A stretch of DNA of 64,000 bases, taken from the NCBI GenBank assembly GCA_001600635.1, contig BCKL01000003.1, positions 1,344,928 through 1,408,927 on the forward strand, written 5' to 3'. Below the pieces are notes generated by a model. It saw only the letters and a list, made by a program, of their open reading frames with translations, did no database searches and was not told where the DNA came from. Made by a program: the position numbers and the translations under genes. This DNA is from Leucosporidium creatinivorum. Lineage: Eukaryota > Basidiomycota > Microbotryomycetes > Leucosporidiales > Leucosporidiaceae. Shown in pieces: positions 22,996 through 33,735 of this stretch (its first letter is position 1; each line of letters begins with the position of its first letter).

Positions 22996-25900
22996 TTAGA
23001 CCTCGTCTACTTTCATCGCCTCCCCCTCGGCCGCTGCTGCCCCGTTCACCACCACAGGCGAGCTCTCTTTCCTAACAAACGAGCAATCCTCCTTGCGTGG
23101 GCCGAGAACGAAAGTGTCGACGACTGACAGCGTCTCCTCGTCGTCAGGTGTGGAAGAACCCTCTCGGGGGAGTACGACGTCGAAGGTGGAGGGAGGGGCG
23201 GCGACGTCCTTTGGTAGGAGCGAGTCGACGAGATCGCCGAGCCGCCGTTTGGTCCATCGTCGGCCTTGAGGGCGGAGCAGCTCCTACGGGTGCAAAGCGA
23301 GGTCAGTCGACTTTGAGAGCGAGAGCAAGGGCCGAAAGCAAGCGAAAGAGAAACTCACGTCAACAAGCTCCACGCCCTCGACCATCAAGCTCACACCATC
23401 ATGCCCGTTCCCCCAACTCCTACTCTTGATGCCCATTCTCTCACACCCCTGATACCGCACCAACCTAGGCGCAACCACGAGCCTCACGAGCAAGCTCTTG
23501 ACCCCTCCCTCCCTCTTCCTCTCGTCTTCCTCGCCCTCTCCTCCTCCAAAGCCTTTCCACGGCACCCTACTAGCCCTCACCGCCTGTTCCCCCGCCCCCT
23601 TCTCACCCGCTACAAGCCTCTTCCCTCCACTCTCCTCCTCCTTCCGCCTCCCCAGCCTCAGCCATCCCGAGTGCAACAGCAAAGCCAGCACGTCCGAATC
23701 GTCCGTGTAGACGTCGCTGCCCCATACTTTGCGCTTGCGCAGGCCTTCGAGCTCCCACACGCTGGGGGGGATGCGAGGGTCGGATCCGTCGGCGGTGGAG
23801 GAGGTGGGGTCCGAAAGAGGGGAGCCATCGTAGGTTGCTGGGTCGCCGAATTCGTAGAGAGTGGAGGGGAGGGNGGGAGGGGCCTTGGAGGAGGTGGAGG
23901 TGGAAGTGGAGAGGAAGGGGGAGGACTCGAACCAGCCGGTCGAGATGGCGACTTCGACGACTCCGCCGACGTTGGATCGTAAGAGTTGGCCGTCGAGGAG
24001 GGTCGCTGGGTTGACGAAAGGGTCATAGACGACTCGACCGAGGAACGGTCGTTTTGGCGCCTTGGCGTCGGCGTCGGCGTCGGTGGAAGAGGCAGATGGT
24101 AGAGCGAGAGCTTTGAGGACCTCCTCGTTCCGCACGGTGAGGAGCGGAGGGCGGACGGTGGCTTTCCGCTGGTCGGTGAGAGTGAAGGGAGGTACGAAAG
24201 GTGTCTTGACGACCTTGGGCTTGCCCTCGGCAAAACCTCCCTCCTGGCGCAGACTGCTCTGCACGCCCTCCGAACGCCGCCGCTTGTGAGCCGAGGAGGA
24301 TGAGTTGAGCGTGGTGGGATTGATGGCAGGTGCTCCGGAGTCGGCGGTACGCCAGCTGGGCATGTCTTGCGTGGCAGAGGTGTGGGTGGAAGGAGCGGCA
24401 GAGGTGCCAGCTCGACCGCCGAGGGAGGAGTACGAGTCGCTGCCGGGGTATCGGACGTGCGCCTTGCCGCTCTGGTGAGGTTGGGGAGCGCCTTGACGAT
24501 GTTGCTGCTGCTGCTGTTGTTGCTGAGCGGAGGAGGAGTGGGAGTGGTGGGAAGAGCTCGCTGCTTCGGCCTTGCGCTTCTCCTCTTGAGCGCGAAGAGA
24601 GTCGGCGCTGTTGGTGTGATAGTAATCGGGGTAGGAGCGGACGGAGCTGGCACCCTGTTGCTGTTGCTGTTGAGACTGGGGTTGCTGAGCCTGTTGCTGC
24701 TGAGCTTGCTGCTGTTGTTGCTGCTGGAGGGTCGCGGCGGTCCAGGGGAAGGTAGGAGGGAAGGAAGGTCCGCCACCGGGAACAGAGTTGGAGTGTCGGT
24801 GAGTAGGAGCGGAGGCCGGAGGGCGGCTGAACGAGTTGTTGATGCTCGGGAAGAAGGTCTTGCCCGCTTGCTTGGGCGGTCCTCCCTGCTGGGCAGGAGG
24901 GCTAGCCTCCTTCGTCGAAGCCGAGTCGCGACGAGCTCCAAATCCTTGCTCCTGCTTGCCCGAGCCGGCCCAGGTCGAGTAAGGCGACTCGCGAGCAAAC
25001 GCCGAAGGAAGGGGAGGGTAGCTCCGCTCCGCCTTGTTGGCGGCCGAGGTGCCCGAGGCGTCCTTCTCTCCTCCTGCAGCTCCAGCTCCTCCCGCTGGAC
25101 TCATGCTGCCCTTCTCTCCTCCTCCCGCTGACCGGCCCTGTCCCCCCGCCTTGCCTGCAGGACTCGCCGAGCCCTCTGCTGGACGACGGAAGCCTCCGAT
25201 TGCTGGGTTGAGAGTCGGGGACGCCGCCTTGCCGTTCTCGTGTTTCTGATCCTCCTTCCTCGCTCCTCCATGAGCTGATGATGATGATGCTGGTGGAAGC
25301 ACCGGCGGCTGAGGCGAAGCGCCTGCCCCGCTCGCAGCTCCCGTCGAGCCAACGCTGCCATAAGGTCGGTCGCGCGAAGGACCCGAGAGCATGGACGAGA
25401 CGGACATGGGATTGCGGTAGGAGGAGCTGACGGGCGAGGCGGTGGATGTAGGAAGAGTGGCAGCGGCGGGAGCGGGAGGCGAGAGCTTGGTGAGGCCGGG
25501 CAGGCGCGGCGAGGCGGTAGTGTGAGAGGCGCCTTGGGAGGGTGCAGAGGTGGGAGCGGCGAGCTTGGGGCTGCCAGTGTTGCTTAGCGAAGGGAGAGGG
25601 TTGTAAGGGGATGCTGTAGGACGGCAAGATCTAGCATTAGTCGTTTTGCGCCTTTTCGTTGCGCGGGGGAGCTGGAGGGGAGGTGGATGTAGGCGGATCT
25701 GGGAAAGAGCTGTAGGGGACTCACGGCTGGCGCTGAACCTGTTGGGTTTTGCCCCTTTGCTCTCTGTACCAGCGCTCCTGGCTCTGCTGTCGCCGCCGTA
25801 AGAACCGGGGTTGATCGGAGAGTGGGAAGCAGCAGCGCCAAACGAGTGAATCGAAGGCAGCGACTGGCGCACGGGCAAAGAGTTGGGGAACAGCGATTTC

Positions 25901-26278
25901 TCAGATCCTACGTGTGCTGATGGTTGAGGTGCTGTAGTAGAGTACCAGAAGCGAGTTGAGTTAGCTTTACCGCCTTGAAGCTTTGAAGAAGCGCGGATGA
26001 GGCAACAGGCAAGCGTGACCCTTTGCCCAGCTGTTTGTGTGCTAGTTGAGCTGTACAGCAGCTGCAGAGAGAGCTGTAGCAGAAGCAAAAGACTTACCTG
26101 GAGCCTGTTGTGCTGCAGGACGAGGAGCGGTAGACATGGAAGGAAGCGGGGTGGGCGCAGGCGGTTGAGAGGCTGTCTGCGTGGCCGGAGCAGCTGGTGT
26201 TGGTGCTGCTGCTGTAGCTGTACCTTCTCCTCCTGCTGACGTTGCTGTACCGTTGGTCTGCTGCTTCCCTTCCGCCAT
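22996..26278 (-). CDS. RXT3: Rxt3-like subunit of the Rpd3L histone deacetylase complex
   Basis: The four exons are 26098..26278, 25725..25931, 23359..25613 and 22996..23283, giving 976 residues. The long N-terminal two-thirds is disordered: Ser, Pro, Ala and Gln-rich, with several polyglutamine tracts (about 24481-24531 and 24656-24728). The Rxt3 domain sits in the C-terminal third, with LGRVVYDPFVNPATLLDG, SVWELEGLRKRKVWGSDVYT, and APRLVRYQGCERMGIKSRSW. Known role: Rxt3 is a nuclear subunit of the large Rpd3 deacetylase complex in yeasts. The protein is far longer than the yeast one because of the disordered extension. One undetermined base (n) lies in coding sequence at 23874. Phases across all exons agree. 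Confidence 0.85.
24481..24735 (-). repeat. CAG/CTG-type repeats coding polyglutamine in RXT3
   Basis: Clusters of TTGCTG and CTGCTG units on the plus strand code Gln runs of up to eight residues in the disordered part of Rxt3, including mixed Gln/Ala stretches. Such tracts are prone to length change. Confidence 0.8.
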
Positions 26279-26749
26279 GGTGAGAAGAGAGCCAGAGCAA
26301 GTCGAGAGAGGGCGGGAGAGAGCATCTGCTCAGCTCGAAGCACTTGAGCGCACAACTCCTATCCTACAACATCTCGGTGAAGGCTCGGCAGCGACTCGCG
26401 AGAAGCTCAAAATTCTGTCCAGAGTACATCAGAACAACTCGCGACCTCTGTAGCCTTTCATAAGCCGAGCTCGGCGATGCCAGTCCGAGTCAGCTCCGTA
26501 GGTCGTTGCTAGCTCTGCAGAGCACCTAAGGAGGCTGACCAAGTGCTCGTGGCTACCTGAAAGCTGCACAAAGTGAGCTCCTCACTGCGCTTGCTCCAAT
26601 GCAGCCTCTGCCCCACGAGAAATCGCTCAGGGCCTCAGCTCGGCGCTGATCAGTTCGGCGAGTTGGCGGCCGTGGGCTGCGGCTTGGGTGCGAAAAGCAA
26701 GGTGTATCGTTACAAGGATTACTAAAGCACTACGACGTACAGAGCAAAC
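26279..26749. other. Spacer between YAF9 3' end and RXT3 start
   Basis: This 471-base stretch holds the RXT3 promoter and the YAF9 3' UTR. Nothing specific is recognised. Confidence 0.45.
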
Positions 26750-27869
26750 TCAGGCCGCTGGTGTAGCCGCTGCCGCCTGAGTCGTCTGAATCTCCTCGAC
26801 TTCCTTCTTGAGGCCTGCGAGCGGAGGAGAGAGTGGTCAGCCACACTCCGGAGATCAGAGCTCTAGAGAGAGGAGCGCTAACCCTGCAACTCCTTCTCAT
26901 GCCCAACCAACACCTTCCTCATCTCCTCAATCTCGCCCAAGGCCTTCTTCCTCGCCTCGTCCATCCTCCCTCCCTCGGCACTCTCCATCTCCAAACTAAA
27001 TTCTCCAAAATTGCCTCCTCCCCCTAGCGCATGCACCAGCGTCTTGGGGTGTCGATTCTTGGCCGGTAGGGGTGCTGGTGGGGTCGCCAGCAAGGTCGAG
27101 TAGAACATCTCGGTCGGCTCGACAAAGACGATTTCCTCGTACTGCCAACTGTGGACGGGGGATAACACCAAGGCGGGGGGGTCGGCGGGAGCTGCTGGTG
27201 TTGATTCCTCGACTTGTGTACCATCGGGGTGGAGAGCGGGAGTTGAAGGGCGAGGGAGCGAGGAGAGGTCCAGGGGCCAAGGGTGGAGTTTGAGGTGGTG
27301 GGTGAAGGTGAGGGGTTTTTCAAAGGCTTCGGGGACGAAGAAGATTTTGATGATGATGTCGAACTCTCCCCAGCCCGTTTCCGTCACTTCAAAGGGCGCT
27401 TTCTCGATGGCTGCTCAGGAGGGAGAGGAGGGGAGGGAGACGCGTGAGTCTGAGCTGAGCTGAGCTGAGCTGGGCTGAGAGCAGAGAAGAACTGACTGCG
27501 TAAAGGTTGCGAGTAGGTTTCGTGTAGCTTGAATGTGACCTTTTTGATAAAGTAACTGTTTGGAAGCGTACAGCGAGCAGCGCAAGACAGTCAGCTCCCT
27601 CCCTCCCTTCCCTTCCCTTGCAACTCTGTAGCTCATCCTCCCCTCCCCCTCTACTATTAAACACAAACTCACCCGATATCATCTGCCCCTCCAATTTGAC
27701 TAGCTTGATTCCTACTCGGCATAGGAGGACTAGCCGCACTCCTCACTCCCACCGTCCAACGATGGGTATGATCATTCTCCCCTCGATCCCCTGCGTCCAA
27801 CAGCACAGCCGTATTGCCGTAGATGATGGGTCGGTACACTGAGACACCTCGTAGTCGTTTCGTCGCCAT
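26750..27869 (-). CDS. YAF9: YEATS-domain protein Yaf9 (NuA4 / SWR1 subunit)
   Basis: The four exons are 27673..27869, 27497..27555, 26883..27410 and 26750..26814, giving 282 residues. The YEATS domain covers about residues 8-150: [45 protein letters not shown], and [13 protein letters not shown]. The C-terminus is a predicted coiled coil ([20 protein letters not shown]), as in Yaf9, where it contacts the complexes. Known role: it reads acylated histone H3 lysines in NuA4 acetyltransferase and SWR1 remodeller complexes. The Pro/Ala-rich insertions inside the YEATS fold are longer than in yeast. Length and the terminal coiled coil fit Yaf9 better than Taf14 or Sas5. Confidence 0.9.
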
Positions 27870-28326
27870 TCCTGTTTTGATGAGGTTGACAACCGAGGTC
27901 AAGAGGGAGAAAGAGAGGCGGAGGGCACAACAAGCTCCAAGTGGGCGTGGAGAGGGAGCTGTAAGATATAAGTACAGCGTAGTAGAGCAGCTCTATAGCT
28001 CTCACATAGCTCTCACTTCATTCCTGCTGCCCAGTAAGCTCACTCTCGCTGCTCGATTTTCGCATTCAAGGCCTGCGAAGCTCCGCTCACCTCTGGAAGC
28101 GTGGATGACCCTCTGAATAGATACAGCATAACGTCGCTCAAGAATATAACATCAACATAGAAGTGTCTATTCCCCCTTCTTCACGCACGCGATAACACAG
28201 CGAGACAGAGGAGAGTGAAGGAGAACGTCTCGGCGCCGAGAGCTCGAGTTGAGCCTTTGCAGGCCCTTTTTTTGGGTAGGAGTGGGTGCTTGTCGGCGAT
28301 TGGAGAGTGGTGGAGAGAGCGATTCA
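27870..28326. other. Spacer between zinc-finger gene and YAF9
   Basis: This stretch is the YAF9 promoter and the zinc-finger gene 3' flank, 457 bases. No feature was recognised. Confidence 0.45.
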
Positions 28327-29440
28327 TCAACACTCGCCTCGCTTTTCGTGGCGCCTGCAGCATCAGAGGGAGGAGGAGGAAGATCAGCTCAGCTCGGCTC
28401 GGCTCGGCGCTCGACTTTGGCCGTCGGCGATCCAGCAGCGGAGCTGGAGGGGGGAGAAGGAGAAAGAGGAAAAGGGAAAAAAGGAACTCACTTCCTCGCA
28501 TCACTCCTCTTGAACCCCATGCCACAATTCCCGCAATAGAAGGGCCTGTCGTCTCCAACAATCCCTGTCAGCTCTTTCTGAGTCTCGGCGCTCGCAAGCA
28601 GAAAAAAGGGCAAACTCACGTCTCCCCCGAATGGATCCTTCCATGCCGGACTAGATCGTTCTTCCGCGCGAACCGGAGGTCGCAAGTTGGGCAGGGGAAG
28701 AGTTTGGGGAGGGGGAGGGCGAGAGGGAGGGGGAGCGCCGAGGGAGGCTTGAGCAGCGAGGAGGAGGAGGAGGCGGCGGAGGGGCGGAGGGTGCTGTAGC
28801 CTGCTGGGGAGGAAGGGCGGGCGTACATGAGTGGGTGGTTGGTGGTCGTAGTGGAGGAGGGGAACAGCGCGGGAGGAGTGGAGACGATTCGGCGATCCAT
28901 CGGCAAGAGAGGGCGAGCTGAGGCTGTAATGCTGCTGCTGCTGTAGTTCGACGCCGACGGCATCCTCTGCCCTCCTCCTCCGAAGAAGTTTGACACCGAC
29001 TGCGAGCGAGCCAACGAAGGCCTTGCGAGAGGGAAAGGCGCAGCCGCCGCGCCGAACGCGTGCTCCGAGTCCGCCGGCTGCACGAGCAGCTCGTAAGGCG
29101 AAGCAGGGTCGGGCGTAGGCAATTGCTGATACCCCTGCTGCTGGTAGAGCGCCTTCCTCCCCTCCCCCCTTCCCAAGCGCATCAAAAGCGTCCCTCCTCC
29201 TCTCGCAGCGCTGACTCCTCCGAGTCCCCCTCCTTCGGCACCATCCTGGAAGAGAGTAGCGAGGGGAGGGAGCGTCCTTCTCCCTACAACAGCAGCAGCA
29301 GCAGACGGCTGCACCACGCGCGACGAGGGAAGTGATGGAGGGGCGGGGATTTGACCGAAGGATTGGGCGAAGGAGGGCAGGCGAGGGGGGGCGGCGCTTC
29401 GACTGTCGTTTTCGGCGCCGAACGAGGGAGAGCGCTTCAT
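28327..29440 (-). CDS. C2H2-type zinc-finger protein (5' end uncertain)
   Basis: The exons are 28620..29440, 28492..28545 and 28327..28354, giving at least 300 residues from the ATG at 29440. The N-terminal 240 residues are Ser/Pro/Ala-rich low complexity. The C-terminus has two adjacent fingers: CPTCDLRFARKNDLVRHGRI (C2H2) and CGNCGMGFKRSDARKRH followed by EKRGEC, so the last ligand of finger 2 is probably Cys. The fingers are split by two introns. The pattern suits a sequence-specific transcription factor of the fungal two-finger class; the target is unknown. The open frame continues upstream of the ATG (PSYGSRLARPPAGG), and a donor GAG/GTAAGC lies near 29616. One or more upstream exons in 29440-30110 are therefore likely, but I could not settle them. 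Confidence 0.6.
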
Positions 29441-30491
29441 CCCTCCTGCTGGCGGACGAGCGAGGCGGGAGCCGTAAGAAGGATACCTTGTACAACATCA
29501 TCCCAGCGCCCACGGAAAGCAGAGTCAGCTGTTTATGCTCGCGTTACTAGGGACAGAGTTGCCCGATCGGAGGCTGAGGGAGCAGCGCTTCTGTCCGCCG
29601 AGAGACGGGCTTACCTCGTGGGTCCTGTGCTGCCTGGGGAGGGGGAGGAGGAGTAGCATGATGCAGAAGGGGAGGGGGAGGGGGGTCGGTACGTGGCGGG
29701 TGTTGATGTGGTTGAAAGGAGAGAGAGCGAGAGAAGGTTGGACTCGGACTCGGAGCTGGTTGAAAGGGAGCGAGTTCGGAGCGGTCATCGTCCTGGAGAA
29801 GTCGGAGGCAGAGCAGGATGTATGCTTGATCTCCAACTTGCCTTCGCAACGACGAGTCTTCGGCATTCGGTAGCTTCAGTGTAGAGGAGAACAGAGCACT
29901 CGACGAAAAGAGCTGGGCGAAAGCCCCCCTTCGCAAGCCCAACTGATAGCTAGCTACAGAGGCAAGCTCGTGAAAGCAAAGGATATGCACCACGTAGAAG
30001 TCACGCGGAGGATGGCTCATCCCCCTTCGAGCTCTCGTCCGGGAAGCCATCGCCGAAACCGGCCGGGTCGGAGGGAGGTTCATCGGTTCAAGTCTCTCGT
30101 TAACCAGCATCGACAGAGCTCACAAAAGACAAAGAATAGGGCTACTTCCATGTATAGCGTCAGCCTCCGGGCTTCAAGAAGCCTCCGTAGCCTTGACGAG
30201 AGCGAGGCGTAAGCAGGAAAGGGAGTCTCACGAGGGATGAGCGGCGACGATGGAGTGAAAGGGGAGGGACTGAGTAGTGAGTGAAACGGACGAGAGAGGA
30301 GATGCGGATGTCTGAGGTAACTCGGAGAGCATGCTAGCTCCTGGAAGGGTGAAGAAGGGCGAGAGAACGGACCAGCGCCGAGTGCGCCGAGCTGTCGACT
30401 GTGAGCCCTCGCTGAGCCCTCGTAGCCTCACCACCAGGCCGAGTCGTAGTTGGAATGAGGTGTATATTCTTTTGGGATCATCTTGACCCAT
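29441..30491. other. Upstream region of the zinc-finger gene and 3' flank of RSM10
   Basis: The part from 29441 to about 29870 is Pro/Ser-rich open frame on the minus strand and likely contains 5' exons of the zinc-finger gene. I could not choose a unique frame. From 29870 to 30491 nothing is recognised. Confidence 0.35.
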
Positions 30492-31434
30492 CTACTTGTG
30501 CTCCTCCTTGACGTCGGTAGCCTCACCACCCTCGGTCGTCTCCTCCAGGACCTTCTTCTCCCTCTCCCCTTGCGCCAACTTGATATCCTCCTCGACCTTG
30601 ACTCCCTCCTCCACACCCAGGCTCAGCTCCTCCTCCAACTCCTTCGCAAGAGCCCTAACCGCCTCTTCTCCATCCTCCTCGGCCCTCCCACTCATCTCGG
30701 CCCTCAAGTCTCCTTCCTCTACCAACTTGGCTCCCCAGCCGACCTCCTTGTACTCAAACACCTGGGCCTTCATCCCTACACCTCCCATCGCTTCCTTCCT
30801 CAAGTAGGCCAACCAAGCCTGTACAATCTGGGGATTGCCATCCCAAACCTTGATGGCCCGCTTGTGCTCCTTTCTCCAAAAGTTCTGCTGGGATTTCTTG
30901 TGGGCAAAAGGGGAGCGAGGGGTGGTGAAGAGGGAGGTCTTGGTGGGGAGGGAGATGGCTCCCGAGGTGGGCAAGCCGAGGGCGCGGGCGGAGCGGAGGC
31001 AGAAGGAGGTGAAGAAGGTGAGGTGTTGGAGGGAGGTGGTGTGAGAGCGGAGGTGGAGGGTGGCTACGTGAATGCCGTGCTTTGGTGGGATGGGAGTGTG
31101 AGGGGATAAGGCAGGAGTGGGGAGATATTGTCCTGCAGCTCCTTGTGGTGTAGTAGTGGTAGCTGGAGAGGCAGGGGAAGACGCGCTTGTTGGTGGTGAA
31201 GGGGTGGGCGTAGTAGGGGTGCTGTAGTAGCGTAGAATTGAGTTAGTAAGTAGCTTGAATTCAGCAAGTAATAATCTGTAGTACTTACGGAGTAATGATG
31301 TTGGGAGGAAGGTCGGAGCTGGACGGCGTGGAGGAGGAGCTGGTTGAAGAGGCGATGGGAGTAGGTTGAGTAGTGAGAGAGCGTGCGCCGAGTGCTAGCC
31401 GCTTGAATGAACGTTGTACCGTAGACAAGCTCAT
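30492..31434 (-). CDS. RSM10: Mitochondrial ribosomal protein S10 (uS10m)
   Basis: The two exons are 31289..31434 and 30492..31221, giving 291 residues. The N-terminus (MSLSTVQRSFKRLALGARSL) is Arg- and Ser-rich with no acidic residue, as in mitochondrial presequences. The uS10 core is HVATLHLRSHTTSLQHLTFF, followed by SPFAHKKSQQNFWRKEHKRA and MGGVGMKAQVFEYKE. It is part of the small subunit of the mitochondrial ribosome. The protein has a Thr/Pro linker after the presequence and an unusually long acidic Glu/Lys tail after the core, which is an extension relative to bacterial S10. It is divergent from the GPN1 gene, with only 141 bases between the start codons. Confidence 0.88.
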
Positions 31435-31575
31435 CTTCTTCTGTAGCTGATTCGACTGATTGAGTGACGACGAGGTAGTTAGTGGAGCAGAGCCAACCTC
31501 AGAAAATCCCCAAGTCGCTCCTTGCCCTCCGCTTGATTCGACTGCCTGCTGCTTCTGCTCTAATCTACTACAGCT
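31435..31575. promoter_or_regulatory. Compact divergent promoter (RSM10 / GPN1)
   Basis: These are 141 bases between two divergent start codons of housekeeping genes. No specific element is recognised. Confidence 0.5.
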
Positions 31576-33612
31576 ATGGCCACTCCCAGTTCCCCCAAGG
31601 GCAAAGAGAAGGAATCTACTACTACTACTACTACTACTACTACACTACCAACTCCCACCCCTTCCCCTAATGCCACTGGAATCATCGTAATCGGTCAGCT
31701 TCAGCTCTCTCTGCTGACATCTTTCGGGCCAGCGCTAACACCCCGTCTCTCTTACACCACTACAGGCATGGCCGGCTCGGGCAAAACCACCTTCATGCAA
31801 CGCCTTAACTCGTACCTCCACACTTCCGCTCACAAGCAACCTTACATCCTCAACCTCGACCCAGCAGTCACCCACCTCCCCTTCTCGGCAAACATTGACA
31901 TCAGGGATACCGTCGATTACGCCGAGGTCATGAAGCAGTACAACTTGGGCCCCAATGGAGGCATCTTGACCGCCTTGAACTTGTTTACGACCAAGTTTGA
32001 TCAGGTCTTGGGACTGGTCGAGAAGAGGGCCGCCGAGGTCGAGTATGTTTCCGCTCCCTCCTCTCCTGCCTGACCTCGCTCATTGACTACTCTGCTACAG
32101 CTACGTCCTCCTCGACACCCCCGGCCAAATCGAAATCTTCACCTGGTCCGCCTCGGGAGCCATCATCACCGATGCCATGGCCTCGGCGCTCCCCACCTGC
32201 GTCGCCTACATCATCGACACGCCCCGCACCACCTCCCCTGCGACCTTTATGAGCAACATGCTCTACGCCTGCTCGTGCGTTGTTGGCTCCCCCTCTCTCT
32301 TTCTCCGACTTGTCCGGCGCTCGAACTCGGCTCGCTAACCCTCTCGCTCCGCTGGCGCTCGCTCGCAACAGCATCCTCTACAAAACGCGCCTCCCCTTCA
32401 TCCTCGTTTTCAACAAAACCGACGTCCAACCGCACCACTTTGCCCTCGAATGGATGCGCGATTTCGAGGCGTTCCAAGAAGCCTTACTCACGAGGCGGAA
32501 TGAAGGCGGCGAGGATGGCCCGGGGTATATGGATAGCTTGATGAATTCGATGAGTCTGGTGTTGGATGAGTTTTATAAGCATTTGAGGGTGAGTGCTGGG
32601 GAGGGGAGGGATTGGAGGAGGGAGGAGGGAGCGCCGAGCTGATCATGCTTCTACTTTGTCTTGCACTCCCTCCTCAATCCCTTTCCCCTCCTCGTTCCCT
32701 CCACTTCGACATCACTGCCCCCCTTCCCCCGACCACAGGCCGTCGGAGTGAGCGCCATGACGGGCGAGGGCATGCCCGAGTTCTTCCAAGCCGTCGACGA
32801 GGCGAGGGAGGAGTACTTGAAGTGAGTTGGCGTGTCTCTGCTTTGTCGGCTAGTGGGTTCTCGAGCGAGCTTAGAGCGCTGACCGTATTGCATGCTTCTT
32901 CCCTCCCTCCCTCCCGCCCGCGCTGCCCGACCTCGACCTCTCGCTTTCGCTCCTCCCTCAATTCTCGCGTCCAATTCTTTCTACTGCAACAGGGACTACA
33001 AACCCGAACTCGACAAGATGGTCGCCGAACGGGTACGTTCCTCCCCTTCTCCCCTACCCTGTCTCAGCCACTCACTAACCCTTCCCCTCCCTTCCTCCCT
33101 CCCTTCCCCTCCCTCCGACCTCAACCTCCTCAAACAGGCCGCCGCCAAAACCGCCTCGGCGTCCGACTCCATCTCCCGTCTGATGGCCGATATGGCCGTG
33201 TCGGGGGGTCCTTCTACTCTCACTCCCGAAGCGAGGGCGCATCAGCAGAAGGCGAGGGAGGAGAAGAAGAAGGATGGATTGGAGAGGACGGAAGAGGAGG
33301 AGAGGGGCAGCAGTGATGATGAGGGGGAGGTGATTGATAAGAGTGCGTTTTTCTGTCTGCTTTCTCCCCTCCTTCTCATACGTCGCCGTCGAGCGCCGAG
33401 CTGACCCCTCCCTCTCCCTCCTCTCTCTCTCGCCTTCTCCCTTCCCCCCACCTTTTCATCAAACAGGCTCCCGAACAGACTACTACGACCTCCCCACCAC
33501 GCGACGACCGCGCGGGACCGCTCCTCCCTCTTCCAACACCGCGGGAGGAGCAGGCGGAGGCAGGGGAAGGCAGGTCGTGGATGATGATGGCACGGTCTGG
33601 CCCGCGCCTTGA
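31576..33612 (+). CDS. GPN1: GPN-loop GTPase 1 (Npa3/XAB1)
   Basis: The eight exons are 31576..31693, 31766..32042, 32101..32274, 32372..32588, 32739..32821, 32993..33032, 33138..33342 and 33467..33612, giving 419 residues. Visible motifs: P-loop [14 protein letters not shown], the Gly-Pro-Asn loop in [29 protein letters not shown], and NKTD for guanine recognition. Known role: a cytoplasmic GTPase needed for assembly and nuclear import of RNA polymerase II. An N-terminal poly-Thr tract is encoded by a run of ACT repeats at about 31618-31642. The C-terminus is acidic and ends [10 protein letters not shown]. Introns 4 and 7 both carry GAGCGCCGAGCTGA immediately at the branch site. Confidence 0.92.
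31618..31642 (+). repeat. ACT microsatellite coding poly-Thr in GPN1
   Basis: About eight uninterrupted ACT units code the Thr tract near the N-terminus of GPN1. Length polymorphism would change protein length without shifting the frame. Confidence 0.85.
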
Positions 33613-33735
33613 GCTTGTGTAGCGTGTGTAGGGAGCAGGGTGGGAGGGAATTGAACTGAACTTCCTCTGCTTCGCTACGAGTCGAAGCCCCGCCCGCGGC
33701 TCGGTTCTGGTCAGGGAATCCATTTCATTCCGTCT

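Noticed and set aside
23658-24998. 446-residue open frame on the minus strand in RXT3
   Set aside because: It is a Pro/Ser/Arg-rich shifted frame of the Rxt3 exon, and the Rxt3 domain motifs are in another frame.
30080-30110. tRNA-like 3' end (GGTTCAAGTCTC followed by CGTTAACCA)
   Set aside because: No matching 5' acceptor strand, D arm or anticodon stem is found within 90 bases on either strand.
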